From contig NZ_CP017147.1 of assembly GCF_001741865.1 (NCBI RefSeq), positions 186,001 through 250,000 on the forward strand: a stretch of DNA of 64,000 nucleotides, in the 5' to 3' direction. Origin of the DNA: Bosea vaviloviae (GTDB lineage Bacteria; Pseudomonadota; Alphaproteobacteria; Rhizobiales; Beijerinckiaceae). The first letter of the stretch is position 1; every line of letters starts with the position of its first letter. The position numbers and the translations under genes were made by a program. Below, one piece after another: positions 11,054-25,680 of this stretch. The notes beneath the pieces are model-generated. The model was not told where the DNA came from. It was given only the letters and a program-made list of their open reading frames with translations, and ran no database searches.

Positions 11054-11937
11054 AGGGGAGCCTTGTCGCCTGCCCCGATCTCGGGCACGCCCAGCGCATC
11101 CGCCAATCGCGCCTTGGCCGAGCCCGGGCGCAGCGGCTTCTGCTGGCTTTCATGCGGGGCCCAGCCGGAGAGCCAGACCATCTCGAAGGTCGCGCGCAAG
11201 CGCCCATCGGCATCAGCGAAGCGCTCCGCATAGAGCAAAGCCGCCCGCGCCAGAGTTTCACGCCGCAACCAGGTTCGGCTGCGCTGCGTCAGCGCATTGG
11301 CCCAGCCCATGGCGCGCAGATCGCCGAGCAGGCCGAAGATGTCGCGGTAGCGCACCGTAACGAGTTCGCTGTCGACGACGGGCAGCGCGAAACCGGCGCG
11401 CTGCAGCAGGCTGCCCATGTCGCGCAGATCGGCGAAGGGGGCGACGCGCGGGCTCACCCCGCCCGAGGTCTCCGCCTCCGCCTCCAGCAGCACCTGCCGC
11501 AATTCCTGCAGCGTGCGTCCGCCGAGCAGGCAGCCAATGAACAGCCCGTCCGGCCGCAAGGCCCGCCGGATCTGGATCAGCGCGCCGGGCAGGTCGTTGA
11601 CGCCGTGCAGCGCCAGAAGCGAGGCGGCAAGGTCGAGCGAGCCGGCCGCGAAGGGCAGGCGCTCGAGATCGCCGACAATGTCGGCATCCGCATCCGCCAC
11701 CTCGGCCATGCGCAGCAGCGCCTCCGCCTTGGCCCGGAGCATCGGTGCCGCAACCGGCAAGGGCGTGCCGAGATCAGCCGCCAGAGTAAAGCGCCGCAGC
11801 ACCGCGTCGAGCCGCTCAGCCAGATCCCCGGCCGCCCGCACGAGCAGGAAGTCCGGATAGCCGGCCGCAAGCGCCCGCGCCAGCCGGCGCCGGCCAAGAT
11901 CGCGATCGAAGACGGGCGGGTTCTCGCTCAATCGCAC
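11050..11937 (-). CDS. SAM-dependent methyltransferase-like protein, NDUFAF5/BioC type
   Basis: 295 residues beginning PPVFDRDLGRRRLARAL, the start typical of alphaproteobacterial homologues of NDUFAF5 (C20orf7). In mitochondria NDUFAF5 is a complex I assembly factor that hydroxylates an arginine of NDUFS7. A class-I methyltransferase fold follows, with DLERLPFAAGSLDLAASLLALHGVNDLPGAL and LRPDGLFIGCLLGG. The glycine-rich SAM loop is weak, so catalysis may not be methyl transfer. The function is inferred from family resemblance. Confidence 0.75.
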   Translation of the reverse strand: MRLSENPPVFDRDLGRRRLARALAAGYPDFLLVRAAGDLAERLDAVLRRFTLAADLGTPLPVAAPMLRAKAEALLRMAEVADADADIVGDLERLPFAAGSLDLAASLLALHGVNDLPGALIQIRRALRPDGLFIGCLLGGRTLQELRQVLLEAEAETSGGVSPRVAPFADLRDMGSLLQRAGFALPVVDSELVTVRYRDIFGLLGDLRAMGWANALTQRSRTWLRRETLARAALLYAERFADADGRLRATFEMVWLSGWAPHESQQKPLRPGSAKARLADALGVPEIGAGDKAPL

Positions 11938-11973
11938 GGCTCCTCGCGCACGGCTCCTCGCCAGTGCGCCCCA

Positions 11974-12855
11974 TCAACGCTCCAGCAGCCGCTCGATCTC
12001 AGCCCGCAGCTGCGGGCCGAGATCGCCGCGGTCGAGCGCATAGGCGATGTTGGCGGTCAGGAAGCCGATCTTCGAGCCGGTATCGTAGATATCGCCGTCG
12101 AAGCGCACGGAATAGAACGGCTCTAGCCGCGACAGCGCGATCATCGAATCGGTGAGCTGGATCTCGCCGCCGGCGCCCGGCTCCTGATTGGCCAGCAGGT
12201 TGAAGATCGTCGGCTGCAGGATGTAGCGGCCGGTGATGTGCAGGTTCGAGGGCGCCGTGCCCTTGGCCGGCTTCTCGACCATCTTCGTCACCCTGGACAC
12301 CTTGGCGTTGCGATCCTCGACGCCGACAATGCCGTATTGATGGGTCTGGTCCTCAGGTACGGGCGCCACCGCGACGTGGTTACCACCATGCTTCTCATAG
12401 GCATCCATCATCTCGGCGAGGCAGCCCTTGCCATGGCTGTGATGCAGCATGTCGGGCAGGAGCAGCGCGAAAGGCTCATCGTCGCCGATGATGTCACGCG
12501 CGCACCAGACGGCGTGACCCAGGCCGAGCGGAGCCTGCTGGCGGGTGAAGCTGGTCGCACCGGCGGCCGGCAGATCGGCCAGGAGCCCTTCCAGCTCCTT
12601 GAGCTTGTTGCGCTTGCGCAAGGTGTCGTCGAGCTCGTAGGCAAGGTCGAAATGATCCTCGATCACGCCCTTGTTGCGACCGGTGATGAAGACGAAATGC
12701 TCGATGCCGGCGGCCCTCGCCTCGTCCACGACATGCTGCACGACCGGACGGTCGACGACGGTCAGCATCTCCTTGGGGATCGCCTTGGTGGCGGGCAGGA
12801 AGCGTGTGCCGAGCCCGGCGACGGGAAGAACGGCCTTGCGAATGCGTTTCGTCAT
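11974..12855 (-). CDS. galU: UTP-glucose-1-phosphate uridylyltransferase
   Basis: 293 residues; makes UDP-glucose from UTP and glucose-1-phosphate for exopolysaccharide and LPS synthesis. Signature residues: [19 protein letters not shown] with the nucleotidyltransferase glycine loop, [20 protein letters not shown], and [19 protein letters not shown]. The ATG at 12853-12855 precedes [11 protein letters not shown]. It is divergent from galE, 180 bases apart, so the two probably share a control region for UDP-sugar supply. Confidence 0.93.
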   Translation of the reverse strand: MTKRIRKAVLPVAGLGTRFLPATKAIPKEMLTVVDRPVVQHVVDEARAAGIEHFVFITGRNKGVIEDHFDLAYELDDTLRKRNKLKELEGLLADLPAAGATSFTRQQAPLGLGHAVWCARDIIGDDEPFALLLPDMLHHSHGKGCLAEMMDAYEKHGGNHVAVAPVPEDQTHQYGIVGVEDRNAKVSRVTKMVEKPAKGTAPSNLHITGRYILQPTIFNLLANQEPGAGGEIQLTDSMIALSRLEPFYSVRFDGDIYDTGSKIGFLTANIAYALDRGDLGPQLRAEIERLLER

Positions 12856-13035
12856 GAAGAATCCATTTCGCGCGCTTAGCCGTGCGATGACGGCGGCGGG
12901 TGGGGTGGAGGTGGCGACTTGGCTCACATGTTCACTGAGCCCGCCGATGATGGCAAATAGCAGGACGACCTTGATGGCTCGTCAACATCTTTTGCTTAGA
13001 TGAGTCGAAACGATTGTGACGGATGAGGATGTGTA

Positions 13036-14025
13036 ATGGCGATTCTGGTTTCGGGCGGCGCCGGCTATATCGGCAGCCATATGGTTCTGGAATTGCTCGA
13101 TCGTGGTGAGCAGGTCGTCGTACTTGACGATCTCTCGACCGGTTTCTGGTGGGCGGTGCCGAAGGAAGCCACCCTCGTCCAGGGCGATATGGGCGACCAG
13201 CCCTTCGTCGAGCGCGTCATCGCCGAGCACGGTATCACCGAAATCGCGCATTTCGCCGCCAAGATCGTGGTGCCCGATTCCGTCTCCGACCCGCTCGGCT
13301 ACTATCTCAACAACACAGTGAAGACGCGCGCGCTTCTGGAAAGCGCGGTCCGCGGCGGCGTAAAGCATGTCATCTTCTCCTCTACGGCGGCCGTCTATGG
13401 CGAGCCGCCGGTCAGCCCCGTGCCTGAGGAGATCGCGCTCAATCCGATCAACCCCTATGGCCGCTCCAAGCTGATGAGCGAATGGATGCTGAGCGACGTG
13501 GCGCGCGCTTTTCCCCTGACCTATGTCGCGCTGCGCTATTTCAACGTCTCCGGCGCCGACCCCAAGGGCCGCTCGGGCCAGTCGACCCCCAACGCGACTC
13601 ATCTGATCAAGGTCGCCTGCCAGGCGGCGCTCGGCCAGCGCGCCGGGCTCGAGGTCTTCGGCACCGATTATCCGACGCCCGACGGCACCTGCGTGCGCGA
13701 CTACATCCATGTCACCGACCTGGCGCGGGCGCATCTCTCCGCCCTCGACCATCTGCGTGCAGGTGGCGCGAACCTCACCCTGAACTGCGGCTATGGGCGC
13801 GGCTATTCGGTCAAGCAGGTGGTGGATGTGGTGAAGCAGGTCTCCGGCGTCGATTTCCCGGTCAAGCTCTCCGGCCGCCGCGCCGGCGATCCCGCCTCGC
13901 TCGTCGCCAAGGCCGATCGCATCCGCTCCGAGCTCGGCTGGCAGCCCGAGCATGACGATCTCGAGCAGATCGTGCGCCAGGCCCTGGCCTGGGAAGACCA
14001 GCTGAAAACGCGCAACGCGAAATAA
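13036..14025 (+). CDS. galE: UDP-glucose 4-epimerase
   Basis: 329 residues of the short-chain dehydrogenase fold. The NAD-binding motif is VSGGAGYIGSHMV. The catalytic triad is visible as the serine in FSSTAAVYGEP and the YGRSK pair (YxxxK). The UDP-sugar region contains DYPTPDGTCVRDYIHVTD. It interconverts UDP-glucose and UDP-galactose. Full length and intact. It is divergent from galU, which supplies its substrate. Confidence 0.93.
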   Translation: MAILVSGGAGYIGSHMVLELLDRGEQVVVLDDLSTGFWWAVPKEATLVQGDMGDQPFVERVIAEHGITEIAHFAAKIVVPDSVSDPLGYYLNNTVKTRALLESAVRGGVKHVIFSSTAAVYGEPPVSPVPEEIALNPINPYGRSKLMSEWMLSDVARAFPLTYVALRYFNVSGADPKGRSGQSTPNATHLIKVACQAALGQRAGLEVFGTDYPTPDGTCVRDYIHVTDLARAHLSALDHLRAGGANLTLNCGYGRGYSVKQVVDVVKQVSGVDFPVKLSGRRAGDPASLVAKADRIRSELGWQPEHDDLEQIVRQALAWEDQLKTRNAK

Positions 14026-14073
14026 GCCCGCGGCCAAATAAGCTTGCGGCCAAGCAAAACTACCTGCGAAACC

Positions 14074-14095
14074 GGCGCGCGATTGCGCGCCGTTT
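14074..14095 (+). terminator. Hairpin downstream of galE
   Basis: GGCGCGC-GATT-GCGCGCC is a perfect 7-bp stem with a 4-base loop, followed by GTTTA. It lies about 50 bases past the galE stop. The T-run is short, so termination may be weak. Confidence 0.5.
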
Positions 14096-14169
14096 ACCCT
14101 TGGTTAATCTTGTTCGGGCGCTGTGGGGAAAGGTCTCTTTCCCACTAGCTTGCCCGAGCGAGGTTCGTC

Positions 14170-15402
14170 ATGCGCCTGTCCGTGATCGCCGCCGCGGCCA
14201 TCATCAGCCTCGCCCCCGCGCTTGCGCAGACCACCGGCTCGATCAACCTCTCGGCGGCGCGCGCCAAGGACGCCAAGCCGGCGCCGGCCAATGCCTCTTT
14301 TGACGCCTTCCTGAAGGGACTCTGGCCGCAGGCCCAGGCGCGCGGCATCTCGCGCGCGACCTTCGACCTCGGCTTTCGCGGCGTGACGCCTGATGCCTCG
14401 ATCGTGGCGCTGACCAAGAAGCAATCCGAGTTCACCGCGCCGATCTGGGGCTATCTCAACAGCGCGCTCGGCGGCACGCGCATCCCGCGTGGGCGCGACG
14501 CGGCAAATGAGAATGCCGGCGTCCTGGCGCAGGTCGAGGCGCGCTACGGCGTGCCCAAGGAGGTCGTGCTCGGAATCTGGGGCATGGAGACCAATTACGG
14601 CTCGTTCAAGGGCGACAAGGACACGATCCGCAGCCTCGCGACCCTGGCGCAGATCCGCTATCGCGGCGACTTCTTCCGCGACGAATTGCTGACTGCGCTG
14701 GAGCTGATCGAGAAGGGCCATGTCGAGCGCGCCGAACTGCGCGGCTCCTGGGCCGGCGCGATGGGCCACACCCAGTTCATGCCGTCGAGCTACATGAAAT
14801 ACGCCGTCGACTGGACCGGAGACGGCCATGCCGACATCTGGACCTCGACCAGCGACGCGCTCGCCTCCACCGCCAATTACCTCAAGGGCTATGGCTGGGT
14901 GCCGGGCCTGCCCTGGGGCCTCGAGGTCACATTGCCCGAGCGGTTCGATTATCGCATCAACAAGGCGAGCTTCTCTTCCTTCGCCGCCGCCGGCGTGCGC
15001 CGGGCGGATGGGCGGCCGCTGCCCGCCTCCGGCGAAGCGCGGTTGTTCTTCCCCGCCGGCCATCGCGGACCGGTCATGCTGCTGACCGAGAATTTCGACG
15101 TCATCAAGAAGTACAATTCCTCCGACGCCTATGCGCTTGCCGTCGGCCATCTCGGCGACCGCATCATGGGCCGGCCGGCGATCCAGGCCGACTGGCCGGT
15201 CCAGGCGCCGCGCCTCGACAAGACGGGGCTGCAGGAGGTGCAGCGCCGGCTCAAGGCGGTCGGCCTCTACAATCACGACGCCGACGGGCGCATCGGAACC
15301 GGCACGCGCGAGGCCGTGCGGCAATACCAGCTCAAGACCGGCGAGATCGCCGACGGCTATCCGACACCGGCCCTGCTGGCCAAGATGCGCGACGCCCGCT
15401 GA
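14170..15402 (+). CDS. Lytic murein transglycosylase, MltB/SLT_2 type with peptidoglycan-binding domain
   Basis: 410 residues: a signal peptide (VIAAAAIISLAPALA), an SLT_2 (MltB-like) catalytic domain at about residues 40-330, then a C-terminal PG_binding_1 domain (LQEVQRRLKAVGLYNHDADGRIGTGT). The catalytic glutamate is in GIWGMETNYGSF; AGAMGHTQFMPSSYMKYAVD is the family signature. It cleaves the MurNAc-GlcNAc bond of peptidoglycan with 1,6-anhydro ring formation in the periplasm. Confidence 0.9.
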   Translation: MRLSVIAAAAIISLAPALAQTTGSINLSAARAKDAKPAPANASFDAFLKGLWPQAQARGISRATFDLGFRGVTPDASIVALTKKQSEFTAPIWGYLNSALGGTRIPRGRDAANENAGVLAQVEARYGVPKEVVLGIWGMETNYGSFKGDKDTIRSLATLAQIRYRGDFFRDELLTALELIEKGHVERAELRGSWAGAMGHTQFMPSSYMKYAVDWTGDGHADIWTSTSDALASTANYLKGYGWVPGLPWGLEVTLPERFDYRINKASFSSFAAAGVRRADGRPLPASGEARLFFPAGHRGPVMLLTENFDVIKKYNSSDAYALAVGHLGDRIMGRPAIQADWPVQAPRLDKTGLQEVQRRLKAVGLYNHDADGRIGTGTREAVRQYQLKTGEIADGYPTPALLAKMRDAR

Positions 15403-15461
15403 CGCTGTCCCGATCCTGGGCTATGATGGCTGCGAAGCCACGGCGCAGGATCGAAAGACTC

Positions 15462-16676
15462 ATGCGTTTGCGTTCCCTCGTCACAGTGCTGGGTGCGGCC
15501 TGCCTGCTGTTCATGACCGGCGGGCCATCCTCGCTCGCCCAAGGCGCGCCCCCGCCGCAGCAGCGCGGTTTCTTCTCCTTCTTCTGGCAGCAGCCGCCAC
15601 CACCTCCCGCCGTCGTGCCGAGGCGTCCGCGCTTCGTGCCGCCGCCGGTCGTGAAACGACGTGCGCCGCCGGTCATCGTCAGGGACGACCCCGTCATTCC
15701 GAAGGTCGATGTCGCCCATCATGTCGTGGTGATCGGCGACTCGCTCGCCGTGCTCCTTGCCGGCGGGCTCGACGATGCCTTGAACGACAGGCCCGACGTG
15801 GTGGTGGTCAACAAGGCCAAGCCCGATTCCGGCCTGGTCAGGAGCGATTTCTACGACTGGCCCAAGGCCGCCAACGATCTGCTGGCGAGTGACTCGAAAA
15901 TCAGCCTCGGCGTGATGCTGCTCGGCCTCAACGACCGGCAGGCGATCCGCGAGGGCGAGACGGTGCACGAGCCGCTCAGCCCACGCTGGAGCGAACTCTA
16001 CAAGGCCCGCATCGACGCGGTCGCCAACGCCTTCGCGGCGAGGCGGGTTCCGCTGATCTGGGTCGGCGCACCACCCGTCCAGAACCCCCGCCTCTCCGCC
16101 GATTTCGTCTCCTTCAACGAGCTCTACCGCCAGCAGGCCGAGAAGGCCGGCGGGCAATATGTCGATCTCTGGGGCGCCTTCGTCGACGCCGAGAACCGCT
16201 ACACGGCGATGGGGCCGGATGTGTCGGGCCAGGCCATGCGGCTGCGGCTCGGCGACGGCATCCATTTCACCACGCCAGGAGCCCGCAAGGCCGCGCATTT
16301 CGTCGATGTGCTGATCCGCCGGCAGATCGAAAGCCAGCCGCAGCCGGGCCTCAGCGCCGTGCCGGCAGCGCCGGGAACCGGTGCTCCGACCAATCCCGAG
16401 CTCCAGCCCGGCGGCATCGAGCGCCTGATCGACGCCATGGTCGGCAACCTGCCCGCCGCGCCGGGGCTGCCGACCGCCTTGCAGGTCAAGCCGCTGGCCG
16501 GGCCGATCCAGCCCCTGACCGGGCAAGCGAGCGTCGGAGAACAGGCGCTGCTGGCCTCGATCCCGGATGCCCGCGGACGCGGCGAGGCTGCAGCCCAGCT
16601 CGACCGCATCTTCGGTGAAGGCATCGCGCCCGAGCCGAAGCCCGGGCGTCTCGACGATTACAAATGGCCCCGCTGA
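15462..16676 (+). CDS. DUF459 SGNH-hydrolase-like secreted protein
   Basis: 404 residues. A signal peptide (about residues 1-26, ending SLAQ) is followed by a proline-rich segment with PPPQQRGFFSFFWQQPPPPP. The SGNH-like domain has block I VVVIGDSLAVLLAGGL, block III-like LGLNDRQ and the C-terminal DGIHFTTPGARKAAHFVD, carrying the expected Asp and His. DUF459 proteins are periplasmic and probably act as esterases or acyltransferases on envelope polymers; the substrate is unknown. The in-frame ATG 13 codons upstream lacks a signal-peptide pattern, so the ATG at 15462 is preferred. It follows the transglycosylase gene by 59 bases. Confidence 0.82.
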   Translation: MRLRSLVTVLGAACLLFMTGGPSSLAQGAPPPQQRGFFSFFWQQPPPPPAVVPRRPRFVPPPVVKRRAPPVIVRDDPVIPKVDVAHHVVVIGDSLAVLLAGGLDDALNDRPDVVVVNKAKPDSGLVRSDFYDWPKAANDLLASDSKISLGVMLLGLNDRQAIREGETVHEPLSPRWSELYKARIDAVANAFAARRVPLIWVGAPPVQNPRLSADFVSFNELYRQQAEKAGGQYVDLWGAFVDAENRYTAMGPDVSGQAMRLRLGDGIHFTTPGARKAAHFVDVLIRRQIESQPQPGLSAVPAAPGTGAPTNPELQPGGIERLIDAMVGNLPAAPGLPTALQVKPLAGPIQPLTGQASVGEQALLASIPDARGRGEAAAQLDRIFGEGIAPEPKPGRLDDYKWPR

Positions 16677-16834
16677 ATCCGGGCCGACTCCTGGGAGCTT
16701 GTCGCGAAACTCGCTCCGGCGAGTCGGCTGGCGTGGCTTTCGAGAACCGGAGCGCAGCGGACTTCATGTCCGTGAGCACCGGAAGCGCAGAAAGCCGCGT
16801 CAAACGGCCGCCGGAGTAGAGTTACGCGGCAGGC

Positions 16835-18256
16835 TCACCGCGGCAGGATCGTCTCGCCCATCAGATGCTTGTCGATCGCATGGGCCATCTGGCGGCCTTC
16901 GCGGATGGCCCAGACCACCAGCGACTGGCCGCGCCGCATGTCGCCCGCGGTGAAGACCTTCTCGACCGAGGTCTTGTAGGCGAGCGTATTGGCCTCGACA
17001 TTGCCGCGCTTGTCGAGCGTGACGCCGAGCTTCGCCAGCAGCCCCTCATGGACCGGCGAGACAAAGCCCATGGCGAGCAGCACGAGATCGGCCTTGAGAT
17101 CGAACTCGGTGCCCTCGATCGGCTTGAACTGGCCGTCGACCCTGGCGCAGCGCAGCTTGCGGACCTGGCCGTTCTCGCCGATGAACTTGATCGTGCCGAT
17201 GGCGAAGTCGCGCTCGGCGCCTTCTTCATGGCTCGACGAGGTGCGCAGCTTGAGCGGCCAGTTCGGCCAGGTCAGCGCCTTGTTCTCCTTGACGGGAGGT
17301 TCCGGCATGATCTCGATCTGCGTCACCGAGAGCGCGCCCTGGCGCACCGAGGTGCCGATGCAGTCGGAGCCGGTATCGCCGCCGCCGATGACGACGACAT
17401 GCTTGCCCGAGGCCAGGATCGGCTTGGCGTTGCCGGTCGCGGGCTCGGCCCCGACGCGGCGGTTCTGCTGCGGCAGGAAGTCCATCGCGAACTGGACGCC
17501 GTCGAGCTCGCGGCCCTCGATGGCTAAGTCGCGCGGCTTCTCGGCGCCGCCGGTCAGGCCGACGGCGTCATATTGCGCGAGCAGCTCGGCGGGGTCGATA
17601 TCGACGCCGACATTGACGCCGTAATGGAAAATGACGCCCTCGGCCTCCATCTGGCGGACGCGGCGCTCGACATGGGACTTCTCCATCTTGAAGTCCGGGA
17701 TGCCGTAGCGCAGCAGCCCGCCGGCCCTGGCCTGACGTTCATAGAGATGCACCTCGTGGCCGACGCGCGCGAGCTGCTGCGCGGCAGCGAGGCCCGCCGG
17801 GCCGGAGCCGATCAGCGCGACCTTCTTGCCGGTCTTGACCTTGGCCGGCTCGGGCGTGATCCAGCCCTCCTGCCAGCCCTTGTCGACGATGGCGCATTCG
17901 ATCGACTTGATGGTGACCGGCGTGTCCTCGAGGTTCAGCGTGCAGGATGCCTCGCAGGGCGCCGGGCAGACGCGACCGGTGAACTCCGGGAAGTTGTTGG
18001 TCGAGTGCAGATTGGTCAGCGCCTCGCGCCACTTGTCGTTGTAGACGAGGTCGTTCCAGTCCGGGATCTGGTTGTTGACCGGGCAGCCATTGTGACAATA
18101 GGGGATGCCGCAATTCATGCAGCGTGCCGCCTGGTCACGCGTCGCCTCGACCCCGAGCGGGATCACGAATTCCTTGTAATTCCGGATCCGGTCCGAGGCC
18201 GGAAGATACTTCCGGTCGCGGCGGTCGATCTCGAGAAAGCCGGTTACCTTGCCCAT
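16835..18256 (-). CDS. gltD: Glutamate synthase, small (beta) subunit
   Basis: A 473-residue FAD/NADPH subunit of GOGAT that passes electrons to GltB. The N-terminal cysteine clusters ([23 protein letters not shown]) bind two [4Fe-4S] centres. The FAD Rossmann motif is [17 protein letters not shown] and the NADPH motif [15 protein letters not shown]. The C-terminus has the FAD-contacting [21 protein letters not shown]. It lies 4 bases downstream of gltB in the same operon. Confidence 0.95.
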   Translation of the reverse strand: MGKVTGFLEIDRRDRKYLPASDRIRNYKEFVIPLGVEATRDQAARCMNCGIPYCHNGCPVNNQIPDWNDLVYNDKWREALTNLHSTNNFPEFTGRVCPAPCEASCTLNLEDTPVTIKSIECAIVDKGWQEGWITPEPAKVKTGKKVALIGSGPAGLAAAQQLARVGHEVHLYERQARAGGLLRYGIPDFKMEKSHVERRVRQMEAEGVIFHYGVNVGVDIDPAELLAQYDAVGLTGGAEKPRDLAIEGRELDGVQFAMDFLPQQNRRVGAEPATGNAKPILASGKHVVVIGGGDTGSDCIGTSVRQGALSVTQIEIMPEPPVKENKALTWPNWPLKLRTSSSHEEGAERDFAIGTIKFIGENGQVRKLRCARVDGQFKPIEGTEFDLKADLVLLAMGFVSPVHEGLLAKLGVTLDKRGNVEANTLAYKTSVEKVFTAGDMRRGQSLVVWAIREGRQMAHAIDKHLMGETILPR

Positions 18257-18260
18257 CGTC

Positions 18261-22961
<4,701 letters not shown>

Positions 22962-23181
22962 CGTCAAACCCCGCTTCACGCTGCCTGCCAGCTTCCGCCA
23001 ACAGTCGCCTTCGAGTCCACACCGTCCTTCGCCGCGCCAGCCCGCTTGCCGAGCCCGATCGGGCATGCAGCAAGGATGGGGCCAACATGGCCAAGTCATT
23101 CCTGGGGAGGGTGGCTTGCGCTGTCTTGGGGCGCCCGCGTCCTCCGCAGGCGCCTCGGGCTTGTCGCCCTGCCGCGCCTGT

Positions 23182-23250
23182 CTAAGCCGCCGCTTTACGG
23201 GCGGCGCGCGTACGATTGGTTTTGGCGGTCGTGGCCTTACCCCTCGTCAT
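23182..23250 (-). CDS. Possible very small basic protein (22 residues)
   Basis: An open frame of 22 codons starting [10 protein letters not shown] and ending ARKAAA, rich in Lys, Arg, Ala and Thr, like the tail of a histone H1-like protein. GGAG at 23259-23262 lies 8 bases before the ATG, which is the only real argument for translation. It lies about 220 bases upstream of gltB on the same strand, so it could be part of the gltB leader. Otherwise 22962-23551 shows no gene. Confidence 0.3.
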   Translation of the reverse strand: MTRGKATTAKTNRTRAARKAAA

Positions 23251-23575
23251 GTGTCCGCTCCGTTGCGATCGGCCGCCGCAAGCGCTAGGCGGCTCACGGT
23301 CGGCGCAGTGAAAATGGGACAGCAACACTGTCCTATCGCGATGAATTTGCCAGAATTCTAATCTCGGCACAAGCGCCGATTGCGAGCGAGGCTGAAATTT
23401 TATTGCGATATCGCTCGCCCCTGGGACATATCCGGAGCGAAAGCCCAACATTGCCAGCACGCTTCTTGTTTTCCGCCGGTTTTCCAACCCCGCCGCGTTT
23501 CGACCATCGTCGCATGCAGACCGGCGATCCACCGACGCGCTTGTTAGCGTCATGGCCCGGCGCTACCCCTTGGAT

Positions 23576-24637
23576 ATGAACTTCTTCAGCGACAACACCG
23601 CCGGCGCGAGCGCTCCTGTCATGGCAGCATTGGCGGCCGCCAATGACGGCACCGCGACAGCCTATGGCACCGACGCCTGGACGGGCCGCGTCGAGCGCCT
23701 TTTCGCCGAGATCTTCGAGCATCAGGTCGCGGTCTTCCTCGTCACCAGCGGCACGGCGGCCAACTCTTTGGCGCTCGCCAGCATCACCCGCCCCTGGGGC
23801 GCCGTGCTGACCCATGAGGAAAGCCATGTCGCCGACGATGAATGCGGCGCGCCGGAATTCTTCAGCGACGGCGCCAAGCTCGTCGGCCTGCCAGGCGCCG
23901 GCAACAAGATTTCGCCCGGCCCCGTGACGCAGACCCTCGCCCGCATGCGCGAAGGCGCGCTGCATCAGGTCCAGCCGCAGGCGATCTCGATCACCCAGGC
24001 GACCGAATGCGGGCAGATCTACACCCAAGCCGAAGTGCGCGCCCTGAAGGACGCCGTCGCGCCGCGCGGCCTGACCATGCATATGGACGGCGCCCGCTTC
24101 ACCAACGCGCTCGTCGCCCTTGGCTGCTCGCCGGCCGCGATCACCTGGCAGGCCGGCGTCGACGTACTTACGTTCGGCGGCACCAAGAACGGCGCCTGGG
24201 CGGCGGAGGCCGTGATCTTCTTCCAGCCCGAGGCCGCCGCCGAGATGAAGTGGCGGCGCAAGCGCGCGGGCCATACCCTGTCCAAGGGCCGGTTGATCGG
24301 GGCGCAGTTCGAGGGCCTGCTCGGTGGCGGCCACTGGCTCGAACTGGCGCGCCACGCCAATGCGATGGCCAAGCGCCTGGCCGATGCGCTCATCGCCCTG
24401 GACATCCCGCTCGCCTGGCCCTGCCAGGTCAATCAAGTGTTTCCGATTCTGTCGGCGGAGCTCCAGACGAAGCTGAAAGCGGCCGGCGTCGGCTACCTGC
24501 CCTGGTCGCAGACCGCCCTGCCAAAGGATATCCCCTTCGCGGAGGGCGAGACCATCGGCCGCTTCGTCATGGCGTTCTCGACCCGCGAGGCGGATGTCGA
24601 GCGCCTGATCAATGTGTTCGCCGCGGCAAAAGGCTGA
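23576..24637 (+). CDS. ltaE: Low-specificity threonine aldolase family protein
   Basis: 353 residues of the PLP fold-type I beta-eliminating lyase family; cleaves L-threonine or allo-threonine to glycine and acetaldehyde. Visible: MNFFSDNTAGASAPVMAAL start, SGTAANSLALAS, HEESHVADDECGAPE, HMDGARFTNALVALG (PLP-contacting Asp) and the Schiff-base region FGGTKNGAWAAEAVIFF with its lysine. The start MNFFSDN matches the family. An ATG eight codons earlier (23552) is possible. Confidence 0.88.
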   Translation: MNFFSDNTAGASAPVMAALAAANDGTATAYGTDAWTGRVERLFAEIFEHQVAVFLVTSGTAANSLALASITRPWGAVLTHEESHVADDECGAPEFFSDGAKLVGLPGAGNKISPGPVTQTLARMREGALHQVQPQAISITQATECGQIYTQAEVRALKDAVAPRGLTMHMDGARFTNALVALGCSPAAITWQAGVDVLTFGGTKNGAWAAEAVIFFQPEAAAEMKWRRKRAGHTLSKGRLIGAQFEGLLGGGHWLELARHANAMAKRLADALIALDIPLAWPCQVNQVFPILSAELQTKLKAAGVGYLPWSQTALPKDIPFAEGETIGRFVMAFSTREADVERLINVFAAAKG

Positions 24638-24720
24638 ATTCTCCCCCGATTTCAGCCCCACGCACGCCGTAATCCCTAAGGAAGACTGAAGACCCAGTTC
24701 AGTCGCCCAAAGGAGACGAC

Positions 24721-25599
24721 ATGGTATTTCGATCGACCGCGCCCTCGCGCCTGGTCCTGACGAGCCTGGCGGTAGCCGGCGCGCTCGCAGGTTCCGTTGG
24801 CGGAGCGGCAGCGCAGTACTACCTCTATGAGGAGGAAGAGGCCTATCCGCGCGGCTATTACGAACGCTACGCGCCGCTGCCTCCCGCTCCGGTCCCGCCC
24901 CGCGCAATCGGCCGCATCGCCGCGCGCGACTTCGGCCTCGCCCGGGTCGACCGGATGGTGCGCACCGGCTCCTCCTATGTGCTCGACGGTCAGACCGCCA
25001 ATGGCGGCCGCGCCCGCTTGATCTTCGACGCCCATAGCGGCGACCTGATCGACCGCATCCCCCTGCCCGATGCACGGCCGAGGCCCGCACCGGCCCCGCA
25101 TATCGCTCGCGTCGATCCGCGCGACGACAGGCCGGCGCCGCGGCTGGTACCACGCCCGCCCGAACGCCCGCCCGCGCTGAAGCCGCCAGGCCAGGCGAGC
25201 GCCCCGGCGACGATCCTGCCGCCGAGCCCGGCCGCACCGCCGCGCGCGACCGAACCGCTCACCCCAGCGGAAAAACCTGCCGCGACGGCCAGCGCCCCCG
25301 CGACGACAGCCCCGAGCTCGCCAGCGGCCCCGGCGCTACCGACACCCGGCCCGGTCAATCCCGCGACCGGCGCGGACAAGCCCGCGCTCGTCAATCCCCA
25401 GCTCGTCAACCCCCAGTTCGTCAACCCCAACGACGTGCGCGGCACGGACGAGGCGGAGCGCAAGCCGCCGCTGGCCCGGGCCGACCCATCGGGCATCACG
25501 ATAGCGCCCGTCGAACTGCCCCCCGTCCAGCTCCCGGATGCGACGCCCTCGACGCCGAAGCCTGAGACGCCTGCCGTTCCGGTTACGCCGCTGGATTGA
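24721..25599 (+). CDS. Secreted proline/alanine-rich protein of unknown function
   Basis: 292 residues. A signal peptide (LVLTSLAVAGALAGSVGGAAA, cleaved before QYYLYEEEE) is followed by a small N-terminal domain (about residues 60-115, IGRIAARDFGLARVDRMVRTGSSYVLDG) that looks PepSY-like, since it predicts a residue-binding beta hairpin with 'ARLIFDAHSGDLID'. The rest is low-complexity Pro/Ala-rich sequence with a short tandem repeat of VNPQ units (ALVNPQLVNPQFVNPND). The tail probably spans or sticks to the wall. The function is unknown. Confidence 0.7.
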   Translation: MVFRSTAPSRLVLTSLAVAGALAGSVGGAAAQYYLYEEEEAYPRGYYERYAPLPPAPVPPRAIGRIAARDFGLARVDRMVRTGSSYVLDGQTANGGRARLIFDAHSGDLIDRIPLPDARPRPAPAPHIARVDPRDDRPAPRLVPRPPERPPALKPPGQASAPATILPPSPAAPPRATEPLTPAEKPAATASAPATTAPSSPAAPALPTPGPVNPATGADKPALVNPQLVNPQFVNPNDVRGTDEAERKPPLARADPSGITIAPVELPPVQLPDATPSTPKPETPAVPVTPLD

Positions 25600-25617
25600 G
25601 GCCAGCCTTTCGGCCAG

Positions 25618-25650
25618 AAAAAGGGCGTCCCCGGTCACCCGGGGACGCCC
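25618..25650 (-). terminator. Rho-independent terminator of hsp20
   Basis: A perfect 12-bp stem GGGCGTCCCCGG / CCGGGGACGCCC (25623-25634 and 25639-25650) with a TCAC loop. Read leftward it is followed by five T (25618-25622). It lies 30 bases past the hsp20 stop and also separates it from the convergent proline-rich gene. Confidence 0.85.
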
Positions 25651-25680
25651 CATTCGTTGCAAGGCATCAGGTCAGGCGCG

